Notes: generated by a model not told the origin, from the letters alone. DNA of 64,000 nt from DCFW01 sp963790715 (GCA_963790715.1 CAWBPN010000018.1:248001-312000); one strand, 5' to 3'; numbered from the stretch's first letter, positions 1-8,990 are shown. Numbers and translations: made by a program.

Positions 1-898
1 CTGATAAGATAGTATTTGCGGGTGTAGGTAAGAGTGATGAGGAAATAAAATTAGGACTTGATAAAAAGATATTTTGCTTCAATGTGGAATCGGAAGCCGA
101 ATTGGATGTAATAAACTATATAGCTACCGAAAAAAATATGACGGCACATATAGCTTTCCGCATAAATCCTAATGTCGGAGCACATACGCATGCATATATA
201 ACTACCGGACTTGACGAAAACAAATTCGGCATCAATATGGAACTTATGGAACATGTAATTGCAAAAGCGCAAAGCATGAATCATATTGCCATTGAAGGTT
301 TGCATTTCCATATCGGCTCACAAATATTGATGATGGACGACTTTGCCGCGCTCAGCAAACGCATTAACGAGCTTCAGGACAAATTCGATATTAAACTTAA
401 ACATATTAATGTCGGCGGTGGACTGGGTATTGATTATAACGACCCGAATGCTAATCCAATACCTAACTTCAATGATTATTTTGATACGTTCCATAAGAAT
501 CTGAAATTACGAGACGGACAAACGTTGCATTTCGAATTGGGACGAAGTATAGTAGGCCAATGCGGAAGCCTCATCAGTAAGGTTATATACGTAAAACAAG
601 GCTTTGGTAAAGAAATTCGCTATATTGGATGCCGGATTCACAGATTTAATTCGTCCGGCACTGTACCAGGCACACCATAAGATAGAAAACCTGACGAGCG
701 ACGTGTGAAGAAGAAACTTACGATGTTGTAGGTCCGATTTGCGAATCAACTGATGTGTTTGCCAAGGGCGAAAAGCTTAATAAGGTAAAGCGTGGTGATT
801 ACATTGCAATAAGAAGTGCCGGTGCATACGGCGAAATTATGGCTATGGGCTATAATTGCCGACCGTTGCCTAAAGGATATTTGAATACTGAATTCTAA
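1..898 (+). pseudogene. lysA: Diaminopimelate decarboxylase, 5'-partial and frameshifted
   Basis: The gene enters from the left edge already in frame (codons from position 3 read DKIVFAGVGKSDEEI). It encodes the PLP-dependent enzyme that decarboxylates meso-diaminopimelate to lysine. Family marks seen are HFHIGSQ, the glycine loop NVGGGLGID and GRSIVGQCG. Two frame changes break the 3' third. Near 609-612 the reading moves from KQGFGK into KFAILDAGFTDLIRPAL. Near 703-706 it leaves a frame that hits TGA at 706 and resumes as EEETYDVVGPICES, running to TAA at 896-898. All three pieces match LysA, so the ancestral gene was intact. Each shift equals one extra base (or two missing). It may be a pseudogene or carry base-calling errors, since lysine synthesis is usually needed. 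Sure of the family; unsure whether the breaks are real. Confidence 0.9.
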
Positions 899-900
899 GC

Positions 901-928
901 AAAAAAAACCGCGGATGCGGTTTTTTTT
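901..928. terminator. Bidirectional intrinsic terminator between lysA and the convergent glycosyltransferase
   Basis: The CCGC/GCGG stem has a four-base loop and is flanked by eight A on the left and eight T on the right. It can therefore end transcription from both convergent genes. It lies 2 bases after the lysA stop and directly before the stop of the minus-strand gene. Confidence 0.85.
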
Positions 929-929
929 G

Positions 930-2102
930 CTATCTGTCATATTCACTCTTTTCGGCTGAGGAATAAATAATTCTCTCCTTTATGCTTACGAACAACTGTT
1001 GAAAATCACGTCTCAAATAAGATAAATAATGCTTCGGTTCACCAAGCACAGCAGCTGCACCATCGAAAATTATTATATGAAAAACATAATACAGGATATA
1101 AAGTAAAGCAGCAAACCCTAATACTACCCACTGTTGAACTATTGCACTATAGATAATGACGCAAAAGGCAAAAAATAAAAACAATATACGCATGCATGTT
1201 TCAAAACCGAGCCAAAAACGTTGTTTTCCCTTATATAATCTGCAAGTCGAACGATAATTCGAGCGCTCTTCACGCCAACTGCTTTCATTTTCGTATGCTT
1301 CCATCATCACTGCGGATTCAGGATTCAATTCTACACGTGTATTAAAAGGTGTAGCCACCTCATTAACAAAAATGTCATCATAACCGGCATTCAAATTAAG
1401 GTGTGATGAAAATCCCTTATTATTGAAAAATACGCTTTTTCGATAAGCCAAATTACGCCCGCAACCCATATACGTTTTGTCCTTTAAGGCGAAGCTTAAG
1501 TATCGCAGTTGATTAAAGAAATTATAGTATTTCACTTTATGCTGCCACATTGCCTCACCGTGATGAAACGTGTTGTATCCTAAAACCAATTCGGTTGAAT
1601 CGGTGAAATTGCGAGCCATTAATCTCAACCATTGGTTACTTACAGGGTGACAATTCGGTTCTGTAAATACGAGCCACTCATGTTTTGCCGCTTTAATACC
1701 TACAGTGACGGCTAATTTCATATAGCAAACATGGCGCGCATCCTTAGGCGTAAAGGTATGATATAGATTACCGTACTTCATTTCAATACGCTTAAGCAAA
1801 TCATTGCATTCATCGGTTGCTCCGTCATTAACTACAATAACTTCGAAATCAGGATAATCCTGTTCCAACACCGAAGGTAAAAATTTCTCCAAATCATCGG
1901 CATCATCACGCGCTATGATAATAACTGAAATAGGCAAATATTCCTTTCGATAAGGCAAATTGCCGACCTGTTCGTCATGAAAATGGCGACTAATACCTCT
2001 ATATAAATTAAAATGATAAACTAACTGAATGACGAACGGCAGCAATAAAGCTATCATCATCACCATTTCAAGTGTAGTAAACTGTAATAAATTATTCATC
2101 AT
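930..2102 (-). CDS. Membrane-anchored glycosyltransferase family 2
   Basis: This is a 390-residue protein with an N-terminal membrane segment (about 10-32), a GT-A domain (about 55-290) and two C-terminal membrane helices (about 308-350). The nucleotide-binding start (ISVIIIARDDADDLEKF) and VIVVNDGATDE are typical of GT2. The usual DxD site reads TEPNC, which is unusual. GYDDIF and the downstream basic stretch WREERSNYRS sit where GT2 enzymes keep the acceptor-side acidic pair and the QxxRW-like motif. The catalytic domain should face the cytosol and transfer a sugar to a lipid-linked or membrane acceptor. It is the last gene of an operon with the permease (8-base gap) and aminotransferase upstream. 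Its substrate cannot be told. Confidence 0.8.
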   Translation of the reverse strand: MMNNLLQFTTLEMVMMIALLLPFVIQLVYHFNLYRGISRHFHDEQVGNLPYRKEYLPISVIIIARDDADDLEKFLPSVLEQDYPDFEVIVVNDGATDECNDLLKRIEMKYGNLYHTFTPKDARHVCYMKLAVTVGIKAAKHEWLVFTEPNCHPVSNQWLRLMARNFTDSTELVLGYNTFHHGEAMWQHKVKYYNFFNQLRYLSFALKDKTYMGCGRNLAYRKSVFFNNKGFSSHLNLNAGYDDIFVNEVATPFNTRVELNPESAVMMEAYENESSWREERSNYRSTCRLYKGKQRFWLGFETCMRILFLFFAFCVIIYSAIVQQWVVLGFAALLYILYYVFHIIIFDGAAAVLGEPKHYLSYLRRDFQQLFVSIKERIIYSSAEKSEYDR

Positions 2103-2110
2103 ATCATATA

Positions 2111-3361
2111 TTATTCAAAACGCATTGATTTGGCAGGACGGATTTTAGAGATCAAGTATGACGGACCGACCAACATAATAACGGCAATAATAAAGGTGGC
2201 TATATTTAATAGAACCCATATAACTACATTAAATTCAATCGGCACACGGTCGATATAATAAGTAGTAGGATCAAGCTTAAACAAGCCGAACTGTTTCTGA
2301 ATAAAGCACACCGCCAACCCTATCACATTACCCCAAAACATTCCCTTGCCAATAATAAACGTTGCCACATAAAGGAACGTTTTACGTATGGAGCCGCTAC
2401 TTGCGCCCAAAGCTTTCAACACGCCTATCATATTGGTGCGTTCAAGAATAATGATTAACAACCCGGAAATCATCGTAAAACATGATATTCCCGTCATTAA
2501 TATAAGAATCACCCATACATTCATATCCAAAAGCCCAAGCCATGCAAATAATCCGGGATTTGCCTCTTCTATATTCAGAACCGAATAGCTATCATTGTAT
2601 TTATCCGTGAAATGAGCGAAAACACTCTTTATGGCATAACTTATCTGATACAAATATTTGTAATCATCTACGCTTATCTCCATACCCGAAACCTGATCGT
2701 CATTCCAACCGTTAAGATGGGTGATAACGCTCATATCGGTAAACACGTATAAATTATCGTATTCCGAAAAGTTAGTTTGATAAATGCCGACAACTTTCAA
2801 ACGGCGTACAAGAATATTATCCTGTATAAAATAGGTGAATACTTTATCTCCTAATTTCAAATGCAAACGGTCGGCTATATATTTAGATACCAGCACTTCA
2901 TTACTGGATTCCGAGTCTGAGAACTTAGGCAAACGACCGGATATCAGGTATTGCTTTAAGAAGGAAGGATCGTACTCACCCCCCACACCTTTAAACAGTA
3001 CCCCTTGAAAAGCATCAGGTGTTTTCAACATACCGGCTTTCAACGAATATCGTTGAACATGTTTCACACCCGGAAAACTGCTGACAATCTTCATCAAACT
3101 GTCGTTAACCATAATAGGTTTGCACTCGGCCGTAGATGAAGCATCGGCGTTGGTTACCTGTATATTGGAACCGAAGCCAACCACTTTACTGCGAATTTCA
3201 TGTTTGAAACCGGTCACGATAGCTATAGACACAATCATTACAGCCAAACCGATGGCGATACCTATCGTAGCTATGCGTACGGCAGGCTTCGACACTTGTT
3301 TACCCCCCTCTGAACCTTTACGAATTCGTTTTGCGATAAAAAAGGGAAAATTCATAGTCAA
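2111..3361 (-). CDS. LolC/LolE-type ABC transporter permease
   Basis: The 416-residue protein has the FtsX/LolCE layout: one helix near residues 30-50 (AIGLAVMIVSIAIVTGF), a large extracytoplasmic domain (about 50-270), then three C-terminal helices. The region ILERTNMIGVLKALGASSGSIRKTFLY is the coupling-helix segment of MacB/LolCE permeases. The role is release or movement of lipoproteins or other envelope cargo, driven by an ATPase encoded elsewhere, since none is adjacent. The N-terminus (FFIAKRIRK) matches family members, supporting this start. It sits 2 bases after the aminotransferase stop and 8 bases before the GT2 gene. The family is clear; the exact cargo is inferred. Confidence 0.85.
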   Translation of the reverse strand: MTMNFPFFIAKRIRKGSEGGKQVSKPAVRIATIGIAIGLAVMIVSIAIVTGFKHEIRSKVVGFGSNIQVTNADASSTAECKPIMVNDSLMKIVSSFPGVKHVQRYSLKAGMLKTPDAFQGVLFKGVGGEYDPSFLKQYLISGRLPKFSDSESSNEVLVSKYIADRLHLKLGDKVFTYFIQDNILVRRLKVVGIYQTNFSEYDNLYVFTDMSVITHLNGWNDDQVSGMEISVDDYKYLYQISYAIKSVFAHFTDKYNDSYSVLNIEEANPGLFAWLGLLDMNVWVILILMTGISCFTMISGLLIIILERTNMIGVLKALGASSGSIRKTFLYVATFIIGKGMFWGNVIGLAVCFIQKQFGLFKLDPTTYYIDRVPIEFNVVIWVLLNIATFIIAVIMLVGPSYLISKIRPAKSMRFE

Positions 3362-3363
3362 TA

Positions 3364-4566
3364 TTATTTATTCGTACGGCCGGGATATGCTTCCAAAGCC
3401 TTTTGCAAAATGAACAAAGCGCGTCTCAAGTCTTCTTTTTTCAGGACATACGCAATACGTACCTCATTACGTCCGGAACCCGGAGTAGTATAAAATCCAG
3501 AAGCAGGAGCCATAAACACCGTCTCACCTTCATAATTAAAATCCTTCAAGCACCATGCACAGAACTTATCACTGTCATCAACAGGAAGACTAGCCACCGT
3601 GTAAAACGCCCCCATAGGCACAGGTGAATAAACGCCGGATATTCTGTTTAACCCGTCAATCAGGCATTTACGACGTTCAACATACTCGTCATATACATCA
3701 CGCATATATTCGGGAGAAGCATCGATGGAAGCTTCGGCAACGATTTGGCCTAACAGCGGTGGACATAAACGAGCCTGGCAAAACTTCATCACAGCTTGAC
3801 GTACATCCTTATTCTTAGTAATCAATGCCCCAACGCGAATGCCGCATTCAGAATATCTTTTCGAAAAAGAATCAACCAGCACAACATTGTTTTCTATACC
3901 TTCCAAATGGCAAGCTGAAATATATGGAGAACCGGTATAAATGAATTCGCGATAGACCTCGTCCGAAAAGAGGAATAAATCATATTTCTTAACAAGATCG
4001 CGAATCTGATTCATTTCCTTACGGGTATATAAATAACCTGTGGGATTGTTAGGGTTACTGATCAATATACCCTTAGTCTTTTCATTTATCAATTCCTCGA
4101 ATTTCTCAACTTTAGGCAACGAAAAGCCTTCTTGTATAGTTGTGGCAATAGTGTGAATTTTGGCACCGGCTGAAATGGCAAAGGCCATATAATTGGCATA
4201 AGCCGGTTCAGGTATGATTATTTCGTCACCGGGATTCAAGCACGACATAAATGCGAACAACACGGCTTCAGAACCGCCGTTTGTGATAATTATATCTTCA
4301 GGAGACAGATTAATATTGAATTTCGCGTAATAAGTCGTTAGTTTCTTGCGTAAACTGTAAAACCCTGCACTCGGCGTATACTCAAGCACTTTACGATCAA
4401 CATGTTTCAATGCTTCTAAACCTTCTTTCGGAGTGGGCAAATCAGGTTGTCCGATGTTAAGATGGTAAACCTTTATCCCTCTTGCTTTAGCTGCGTCTGA
4501 CAGAGGAGCAAGCTTGCGAATGGGTGAAGCTGGCATCTCATTACCACGAATGGATATTGTTGGCAT
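3364..4566 (-). CDS. PLP-dependent class I/II aminotransferase (aspartate aminotransferase-like)
   Basis: This 400-residue fold-type I aminotransferase uses PLP to move amino groups, probably between aspartate or an aromatic/alanine-type amino acid and 2-oxoglutarate. Seen are the N-terminal substrate segment NIGQPDLPTP, the NPNNPTG loop, SDEVYREF, and the Schiff-base lysine in DSFSKRYSECGIRVG. The C-terminal arginine that binds the alpha-carboxylate lies in GRNEVRIAYVL. Length is normal. It is the first gene of a three-gene operon; a -7-like box lies about 40 bases upstream. Substrate preference cannot be read from sequence. Confidence 0.88.
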   Translation of the reverse strand: MPTISIRGNEMPASPIRKLAPLSDAAKARGIKVYHLNIGQPDLPTPKEGLEALKHVDRKVLEYTPSAGFYSLRKKLTTYYAKFNINLSPEDIIITNGGSEAVLFAFMSCLNPGDEIIIPEPAYANYMAFAISAGAKIHTIATTIQEGFSLPKVEKFEELINEKTKGILISNPNNPTGYLYTRKEMNQIRDLVKKYDLFLFSDEVYREFIYTGSPYISACHLEGIENNVVLVDSFSKRYSECGIRVGALITKNKDVRQAVMKFCQARLCPPLLGQIVAEASIDASPEYMRDVYDEYVERRKCLIDGLNRISGVYSPVPMGAFYTVASLPVDDSDKFCAWCLKDFNYEGETVFMAPASGFYTTPGSGRNEVRIAYVLKKEDLRRALFILQKALEAYPGRTNK

Positions 4567-4605
4567 TATTCTTATGAATGTATTTAAATATCTTTTTTAT
4601 TGCTG

Positions 4606-4613
4606 CAAAGTTA
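4606..4613 (-). promoter_or_regulatory. -7 box for the aminotransferase operon
   Basis: On the minus strand the bases read TAACTTTG, an exact TAnnTTTG match, 40 bases before the start codon. No clear -33 TTTG is at the standard spacing. Confidence 0.5.
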
Positions 4614-4655
4614 CTATTTTTTTCAAAGCTAATAACACAAATCGAATTTAATGTG

Positions 4656-4663
4656 TAAATTTG
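4656..4663 (+). promoter_or_regulatory. -7 box for the FucI-like gene
   Basis: TAAATTTG matches TAnnTTTG and ends 26 bases before the ATG at 4690. The -33 region is weak. The divergent promoter at 4606-4613 is only about 40 bases away. Confidence 0.5.
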
Positions 4664-4689
4664 CGTAAGAATTTTCATTAATAGAAAAT

Positions 4690-5925
4690 ATGTTGACAAT
4701 TGATCTTATCACCTACAGTTCTGATAATGGGAAAAAATATGATTTTCGTTCGGTTCATGCAGAATTAATCTCCGCTTTGACGGAAAATATATCTCTAAAC
4801 TTCATTGATAACAAAGACATCGACAAAATTTCAGATAGCAATCTAAAGATTATCTTCATTACCTCAGGCAGTGTTGAACATAAAATAGTTGCCGATTATG
4901 AAATGTTGCCGCACCCGGTTATTATATTGGCTGACGGAATAAACAACTCACTGTCTTCGGCAATGGAGCTTATGTGCTGGATAAAAAGAAAAGGCGCTAA
5001 ATATGAACTGCTTCACGGCAACTACGAAGAAATAAGTGAAAGGCTTTATTATCTCGATAAGTTGTTTCATTCGCGCAACTCACTCAACGAAAAGAAGATA
5101 GGCGTTATAGGTGCACCTTCTCCATGGTTAGTTGCAAGTAACGTTGATTATCTGTTGGCTCAACATCGTTGGGGTGTTAATTTCGTTGACGTCTCATTAA
5201 ACGAAGTAACCCAACGATTCAAAGACGTCAATGAAGCCGATTCTGCAAAGATAGCAGCCGAGATAACCGGACGTGCTTTGGCAATACGTGAGGTTCAGCC
5301 CGCTTCAATTTTGAAAGCATGTTCTTTGTATTTGGCATTAAAACAAACGGTAAAAGACTATAAGCTGGATGCTTACACTATAAATTGCTTCGATATGGCA
5401 AAGGCATTCAATACTACAGGATGTCTTGCAATAGCTCTTCTTAATGACGAAGGTATAATATCGGGATGTGAAGGCGACATGCAATCGGTATTCACGCTTT
5501 TAATGGCAAATACCGTAACTAAACAAACAGGGTTTATGGGAAACGTGCTGTTTATAGAGCCTGACAATGTTGTCGTATTCGGGCACAACACAATAGGGCT
5601 GAAGCAAACAACGCAATTCATCATTCGCAACCATGTGGAAATTGATAATGGAGTTACAATACAGGGCATTGTACCAGAATCGGAAGTGACGGTACTGAAA
5701 TGCGGCAATGAAAGCCTTGACAGCTTTTTTGTTTCGAAAGGGTTCATAACCGAGAATACGAACTATGTTAATGCCAACCGCACTCAATTTCGTGTAAAGC
5801 TGAATCTCTCAACCGATTATTTCATAAATAACCCGTTGGGTAACCATCATGTAGTTATCGCCGGCAACCATGAAAAAATAATCAATGATCTTTTATTGTC
5901 AAACAGTTGCATAAGGGTTTATTAA
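4690..5925 (+). CDS. L-fucose/L-arabinose isomerase-like protein
   Basis: This is a 411-residue protein with no membrane or signal segment. The second half follows the FucI/AraA pattern. ACSLYLALKQTVKDYKLDAYTINCFD is followed by a TTGCLAIALLNDEG segment, CEGDM (an acidic motif at the metal site in that family) and GNVLFIEPDNVVVFGHNT with a histidine. The first 140 residues resemble the open alpha/beta domains of the same superfamily. In known members the reaction is aldose-ketose isomerisation at a Mn2+ site. Here the N-terminal half is short and diverged, so a different sugar-like substrate is possible. It stands alone, divergent from the aminotransferase operon, and its 3' end overlaps the convergent PPTase gene by 44 bases. 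Confidence 0.6.
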   Translation: MLTIDLITYSSDNGKKYDFRSVHAELISALTENISLNFIDNKDIDKISDSNLKIIFITSGSVEHKIVADYEMLPHPVIILADGINNSLSSAMELMCWIKRKGAKYELLHGNYEEISERLYYLDKLFHSRNSLNEKKIGVIGAPSPWLVASNVDYLLAQHRWGVNFVDVSLNEVTQRFKDVNEADSAKIAAEITGRALAIREVQPASILKACSLYLALKQTVKDYKLDAYTINCFDMAKAFNTTGCLAIALLNDEGIISGCEGDMQSVFTLLMANTVTKQTGFMGNVLFIEPDNVVVFGHNTIGLKQTTQFIIRNHVEIDNGVTIQGIVPESEVTVLKCGNESLDSFFVSKGFITENTNYVNANRTQFRVKLNLSTDYFINNPLGNHHVVIAGNHEKIINDLLLSNSCIRVY

Positions 5926-6523
5926 CTCCACACACCAACGCAAACGTGTCGGTCAACTTGTAAGAAAGTGTATATGAATGCTGGTCTTTTGTAGCTGTTT
6001 CGTACGCCTCTATTTGCGTGTCGTCAAAAGCCGTCAAATGAAGGTCGCTTTTCAAGTCCACCGATAAACCTTCATTATTAATCATCTTAAACAGCGTTTC
6101 CTTGGCGCACCAGGCGATTAACGACGAAGGTATGTCGTTAAATAGTTTTTCTTCATTCGGATTAAGGAAATAAGAGCGAATTTTATTCACGCGGTCACTG
6201 ACATATTCTATATCTATGCCTACGTCATAACGGGCACTGTATATAACCGAAGCATAACCTTTTGTATGTGAAATACTTATATACCCGTTGCTTATAAGAG
6301 GTTTACCGTTAGTGGAATAATCTACTTTTGTGTACCTTCCAAGCATCTCAATCAGCAATCTTCTAACTGCCAAATATTCTTTTCGGCGTGTAGCATTTTT
6401 GAATGTTGCAATATCTTCACGACATTCTTCCGGTAATGGCACCAATAAGTCTTCTTCATATTCGTCTATTTTCCAAACACCTATCAGGCAATCGGCATAT
6501 TGATGTTTAAAAAGAACGCTCAT
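5882..6523 (-). CDS. 4'-phosphopantetheinyl transferase (Sfp-type)
   Basis: The 213-residue enzyme moves phosphopantetheine from CoA to a serine of carrier proteins. Both family motifs are present: GIDIEYVSDRV with the Mg2+ ligands (residues about 105-115) and WCAKETLFKM (about 145-155). The N-terminal VRRLLIEML and NGKPLISNGYISISHTKGYA also fit. It lies 23 bases behind gldE, in the arrangement common in this phylum. It may activate the housekeeping acyl carrier protein and could also serve the carrier domain encoded at 59223-60398; that link is my inference. The 3' end overlaps the convergent gene by 44 bases. Confidence 0.85.
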   Translation of the reverse strand: MSVLFKHQYADCLIGVWKIDEYEEDLLVPLPEECREDIATFKNATRRKEYLAVRRLLIEMLGRYTKVDYSTNGKPLISNGYISISHTKGYASVIYSARYDVGIDIEYVSDRVNKIRSYFLNPNEEKLFNDIPSSLIAWCAKETLFKMINNEGLSVDLKSDLHLTAFDDTQIEAYETATKDQHSYTLSYKLTDTFALVCGVNKPLCNCLTIKDH

Positions 6524-6546
6524 TACATTCTTTTTTACTAATTATC

Positions 6547-7896
6547 TCATTTGTCATTACCGTCATTTTGCACTGGTTTGTCTGTTTTAATCGTGAACTT
6601 CACTTTCAGAATACGCTTCCTGTCCATGCTCAACACACCGAAATCATAATTTTTATAACTAATTACTTCGTGAAGTTTTGGAAACTCTCCTTTGAGTTCA
6701 AGTAACAATCCACCTATAGTGTCGGCCTCACCTTCAATAGGGTCAAACGTGTCATCATCAAGATGTGTGATTTTATAGAAATCCGTCAATTGCGTTTTTG
6801 CTTCAAAGATATAAGTCATATCATCTATTTTGACATAGCTCTGCTCCTCATCATCATATTCGTCACGTATTTCCCCCACAATTTCCTCAATGATGTCCTC
6901 CATTGTGACAATGCCCGAAGTGCCGCCGAATTCATCAACAACAATGGCGATATGCACTCTGTTCAGTTGAAATTCGCGCAACAGGTCATCTATCATTTTA
7001 GTTTCAGGTACAAAATAAGCCGGACGAATCAACGACTGCCATCGGAAGTTCGGTCCTTTGTCAATATGCGGCAACAAATCCTTTATATAAAGTATACCTT
7101 TTATATTATCACGCGAACCGCTCCATACAGGAATACGCGAATATACATTTTCGACAATGCTGCGGAGAACCTTACTGAAATCGGAGCGTATATTAAGGTC
7201 AATAATATCCAGTCGCGATGTCATAACTTCTTTTGCCGTTTCACCTCCAAAACGGATTATACCTTCCAATATTTTGTTTTCTTCTTTCAGTTCTTTTTTA
7301 TCCGTCAACTCAAGAGCATGTGACAAATCATCAACCGAAAGATGATTATCCTTAGTATTATAGTGTTGAATAAACGATGAGGATTTAACCAAAATGGACG
7401 ACAAAGGATAAAACAGTTTACGCAAGGCACTTATTGCAGGAGTTGCAAAACGAACATATCTCAATGGACGCTGAACCGAATATATCTTTGGCATAACTTC
7501 GCCGAACAGCAACAGCAAAAAGGTAAGAATCACCGTCATGATAACAAATTCCATAACGATGGAATGAAACCTCACCGTCATCATAAAGAAATAATTCAAC
7601 AGTATGATGATTGTGACATTAACGAAGTTGTTTGTAATCAGAATAGTAGCCAACAAATATTCGGAATCGTCCAAAAGTTTCTTGACTCTGCTGTCAACTA
7701 ACCTTTTTCCATCATCCAATTCACTTTTATCGCTCGGAGAAAGAGAGAAAAAGGCTATTTCACTTGCAGAAGTGAAAGCCGAAACGCCAAGAAGCAAAAT
7801 GGCTATTATCAACGCCACATAAGCTCCAGCTGAAGGAGATTGAATTGTTATTTGTTTAAATGCATCCGTCAAACCGGATAAATAATCTGAATCCAA
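6547..7896 (-). CDS. gldE: GldE-like CNNM/CorC transporter-type membrane protein
   Basis: The 449-residue protein has an N-terminal CNNM (DUF21) membrane domain with about four helices (residues 20-160), then a CBS-domain pair (about 205-330, including VVDEFGGTSGIVTMEDIIEEIVGEI) and a CorC/HlyC C-terminal domain (about 345-430, with GEADTIGGLLLE). Family members handle Mg2+ or Co2+. In Bacteroidetes the gene sits between ssb and a PPTase and is named gldE after gliding mutants, though it is kept in non-gliding species. The gap to ssb is 24 bases. Motility is not implied here, since no other gld gene is visible. Confidence 0.85.
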   Translation of the reverse strand: MDSDYLSGLTDAFKQITIQSPSAGAYVALIIAILLLGVSAFTSASEIAFFSLSPSDKSELDDGKRLVDSRVKKLLDDSEYLLATILITNNFVNVTIIILLNYFFMMTVRFHSIVMEFVIMTVILTFLLLLFGEVMPKIYSVQRPLRYVRFATPAISALRKLFYPLSSILVKSSSFIQHYNTKDNHLSVDDLSHALELTDKKELKEENKILEGIIRFGGETAKEVMTSRLDIIDLNIRSDFSKVLRSIVENVYSRIPVWSGSRDNIKGILYIKDLLPHIDKGPNFRWQSLIRPAYFVPETKMIDDLLREFQLNRVHIAIVVDEFGGTSGIVTMEDIIEEIVGEIRDEYDDEEQSYVKIDDMTYIFEAKTQLTDFYKITHLDDDTFDPIEGEADTIGGLLLELKGEFPKLHEVISYKNYDFGVLSMDRKRILKVKFTIKTDKPVQNDGNDK

Positions 7897-7920
7897 AGAA
7901 TTGTATTTTAATTAGACATA

Positions 7921-8289
7921 TCAAAAAGAAGCATTTTCTGCCGCATCGTTAATCTTAGGGGAAGAAAAAAGCTCAATATGTTCGCCAAAAATTTCAGTGC
8001 GGTAACGCTGCACACCATTTTGGTCTGAATAAGAATGAGTACGAATTTTTCCTTCAATATATAATTTATCACCTTTATGAACATACTTTTCTATCGTTTC
8101 TGCAGTTTTTCCCCAGAAAACGATATTATGCCATTCAGTTCTCTCAGGTACCGTGGTTCCATTTGCCAATGTATAGCCCCGCTCGGTAGTAGCTAATGGG
8201 AAATTGGCAACAGCTTGCTTATTCTCAAAATACTTTACTTCCGGATCTTTTCCAACATTTCCAACCAAGATGACTTTGTTCACTGACAT
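7921..8289 (-). CDS. ssb: Single-stranded DNA-binding protein
   Basis: This 122-residue OB-fold protein begins SVNKVILVGNVGKDPEVKY, as typical SSBs do, and contains TEWHNIVFWGK and GDKLYIEGKIRTHSYSDQNG. It coats single-stranded DNA in replication and repair. The C-terminal tail is short and ends NDAAENASF. The final Phe, which docks partner proteins, is kept, but the usual run of acidic residues is sparse. It is the first gene of the ssb-gldE-PPTase operon. Confidence 0.93.
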   Translation of the reverse strand: MSVNKVILVGNVGKDPEVKYFENKQAVANFPLATTERGYTLANGTTVPERTEWHNIVFWGKTAETIEKYVHKGDKLYIEGKIRTHSYSDQNGVQRYRTEIFGEHIELFSSPKINDAAENASF

Positions 8290-8317
8290 ATATATATTTA
8301 CTTTTTATATTTTGCAC

Positions 8318-8325
8318 CAAATATA
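8318..8325 (-). promoter_or_regulatory. -7 box for the ssb-gldE-PPTase operon
   Basis: The minus strand reads TATATTTG (TAnnTTTG), 29 bases before the ssb ATG. A TTGT lies 19 bases further upstream as a weak -33. Confidence 0.5.
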
Positions 8326-8499
8326 GCATGTTTTCATATACTAAACAAGAATTTATTTATTTTTCTACCTAATAGTTTTATGTTATAATCACAAACCCAT
8401 ACATTTACTTAAACAATTTAAATTAGCACATTATATTAACCAAAGAACAAATTTCTCTAAAATCTTAAGAATAAACTTTTAAGAATAATCAAAAAGCAT

Positions 8500-8507
8500 T
8501 ATATTTG
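8500..8507 (+). promoter_or_regulatory. -7 box for the HU operon
   Basis: TATATTTG matches TAnnTTTG. With a 19-base spacer the -33 position reads TTTT. It lies 45 bases before the HU ATG at 8553. Confidence 0.55.
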
Positions 8508-8552
8508 CAAACCAATAACAAAATAGTAACAATATTATATTGCAAAGATAAA

Positions 8553-8840
8553 ATGACAAAAGCAGAACTTATCAACGAAATCATCGAAGACACAGGCATT
8601 GATCGTACAACTGTCACGGTCACTATTGAGTCTTTCATGAAACAAGTTAAAAACGCCACAATTGATGGAGAAACAATATTTTTACGTGGCTTCGGATCAT
8701 TTGGTTCAAAGAAGCGTGCTGCAAAACTGGCACGTAACATTTCAGCCAATACGGCTTTGTTGGTACCTGCTTGTAAAATACCATCATTCAAACCGGCGAA
8801 AGAATTCGTGACCGCTGTAAAAGAGAGCACGAAAGAATAA
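8553..8840 (+). CDS. HU/IHF-family DNA-binding protein
   Basis: The 95-residue histone-like protein begins MTKAELINEIIEDTGIDRTT. It has the helical dimer core and then the GFGSFGSKKRAAKLARN beta-arm segment. The ATG at 8553 fits the family length; an upstream in-frame start at 8505 would add 16 residues overlapping the promoter and is less likely. It bends and compacts DNA. It is followed after 31 bases by a small basic gene and then RNase G, a gene order known in Bacteroidetes. Confidence 0.9.
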   Translation: MTKAELINEIIEDTGIDRTTVTVTIESFMKQVKNATIDGETIFLRGFGSFGSKKRAAKLARNISANTALLVPACKIPSFKPAKEFVTAVKESTKE

Positions 8841-8871
8841 ATATATTATTAACACTTTAAAATATTGAAAT

Positions 8872-8964
8872 ATGCCAAGTGGAAAGAAGAAGAAGAGACA
8901 CAAAATGTCTACTCACAAACGTAAAAAAAGACTAAGAAAAAATAGACACAAAAGTAAAAAATAA
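8872..8964 (+). CDS. Small basic bS22/mS38-like (AURKAIP1/COX24) ribosomal peptide
   Basis: This ORF encodes 30 residues, about two thirds Lys, Arg or His, starting MPSGKKKKRHKMSTHKRKK and ending in RKNRHKSKK. The pattern KKxRHKMSxHKRKKRLRKxR resembles mycobacterial bS22 and the C-terminal domain of mitochondrial mS38 (AURKAIP1/COX24), peptides that sit at the decoding region of the small subunit. The ATG follows the HU stop by 31 bases and the stop is TAA at 8962-8964. It is too short for ordinary gene callers. Family assignment rests on pattern resemblance and on its conserved position between HU and RNase G, as I recall it from other Bacteroidetes. Confidence 0.75.
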   Translation: MPSGKKKKRHKMSTHKRKKRLRKNRHKSKK

Positions 8965-8990
8965 TATACGTTTGTGAGTCAAAGAATTGG

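Noticed and set aside
6763..7323. Plus-strand frame of 186 codons opposite gldE
   Set aside because: It is a shadow of the gldE coding strand; its protein is low-quality, while gldE has full domains and conserved neighbours.
6547..7896. gldE as evidence of gliding motility
   Set aside because: The gene is kept in many non-gliding Bacteroidetes and no other gld or spr gene is in the window.
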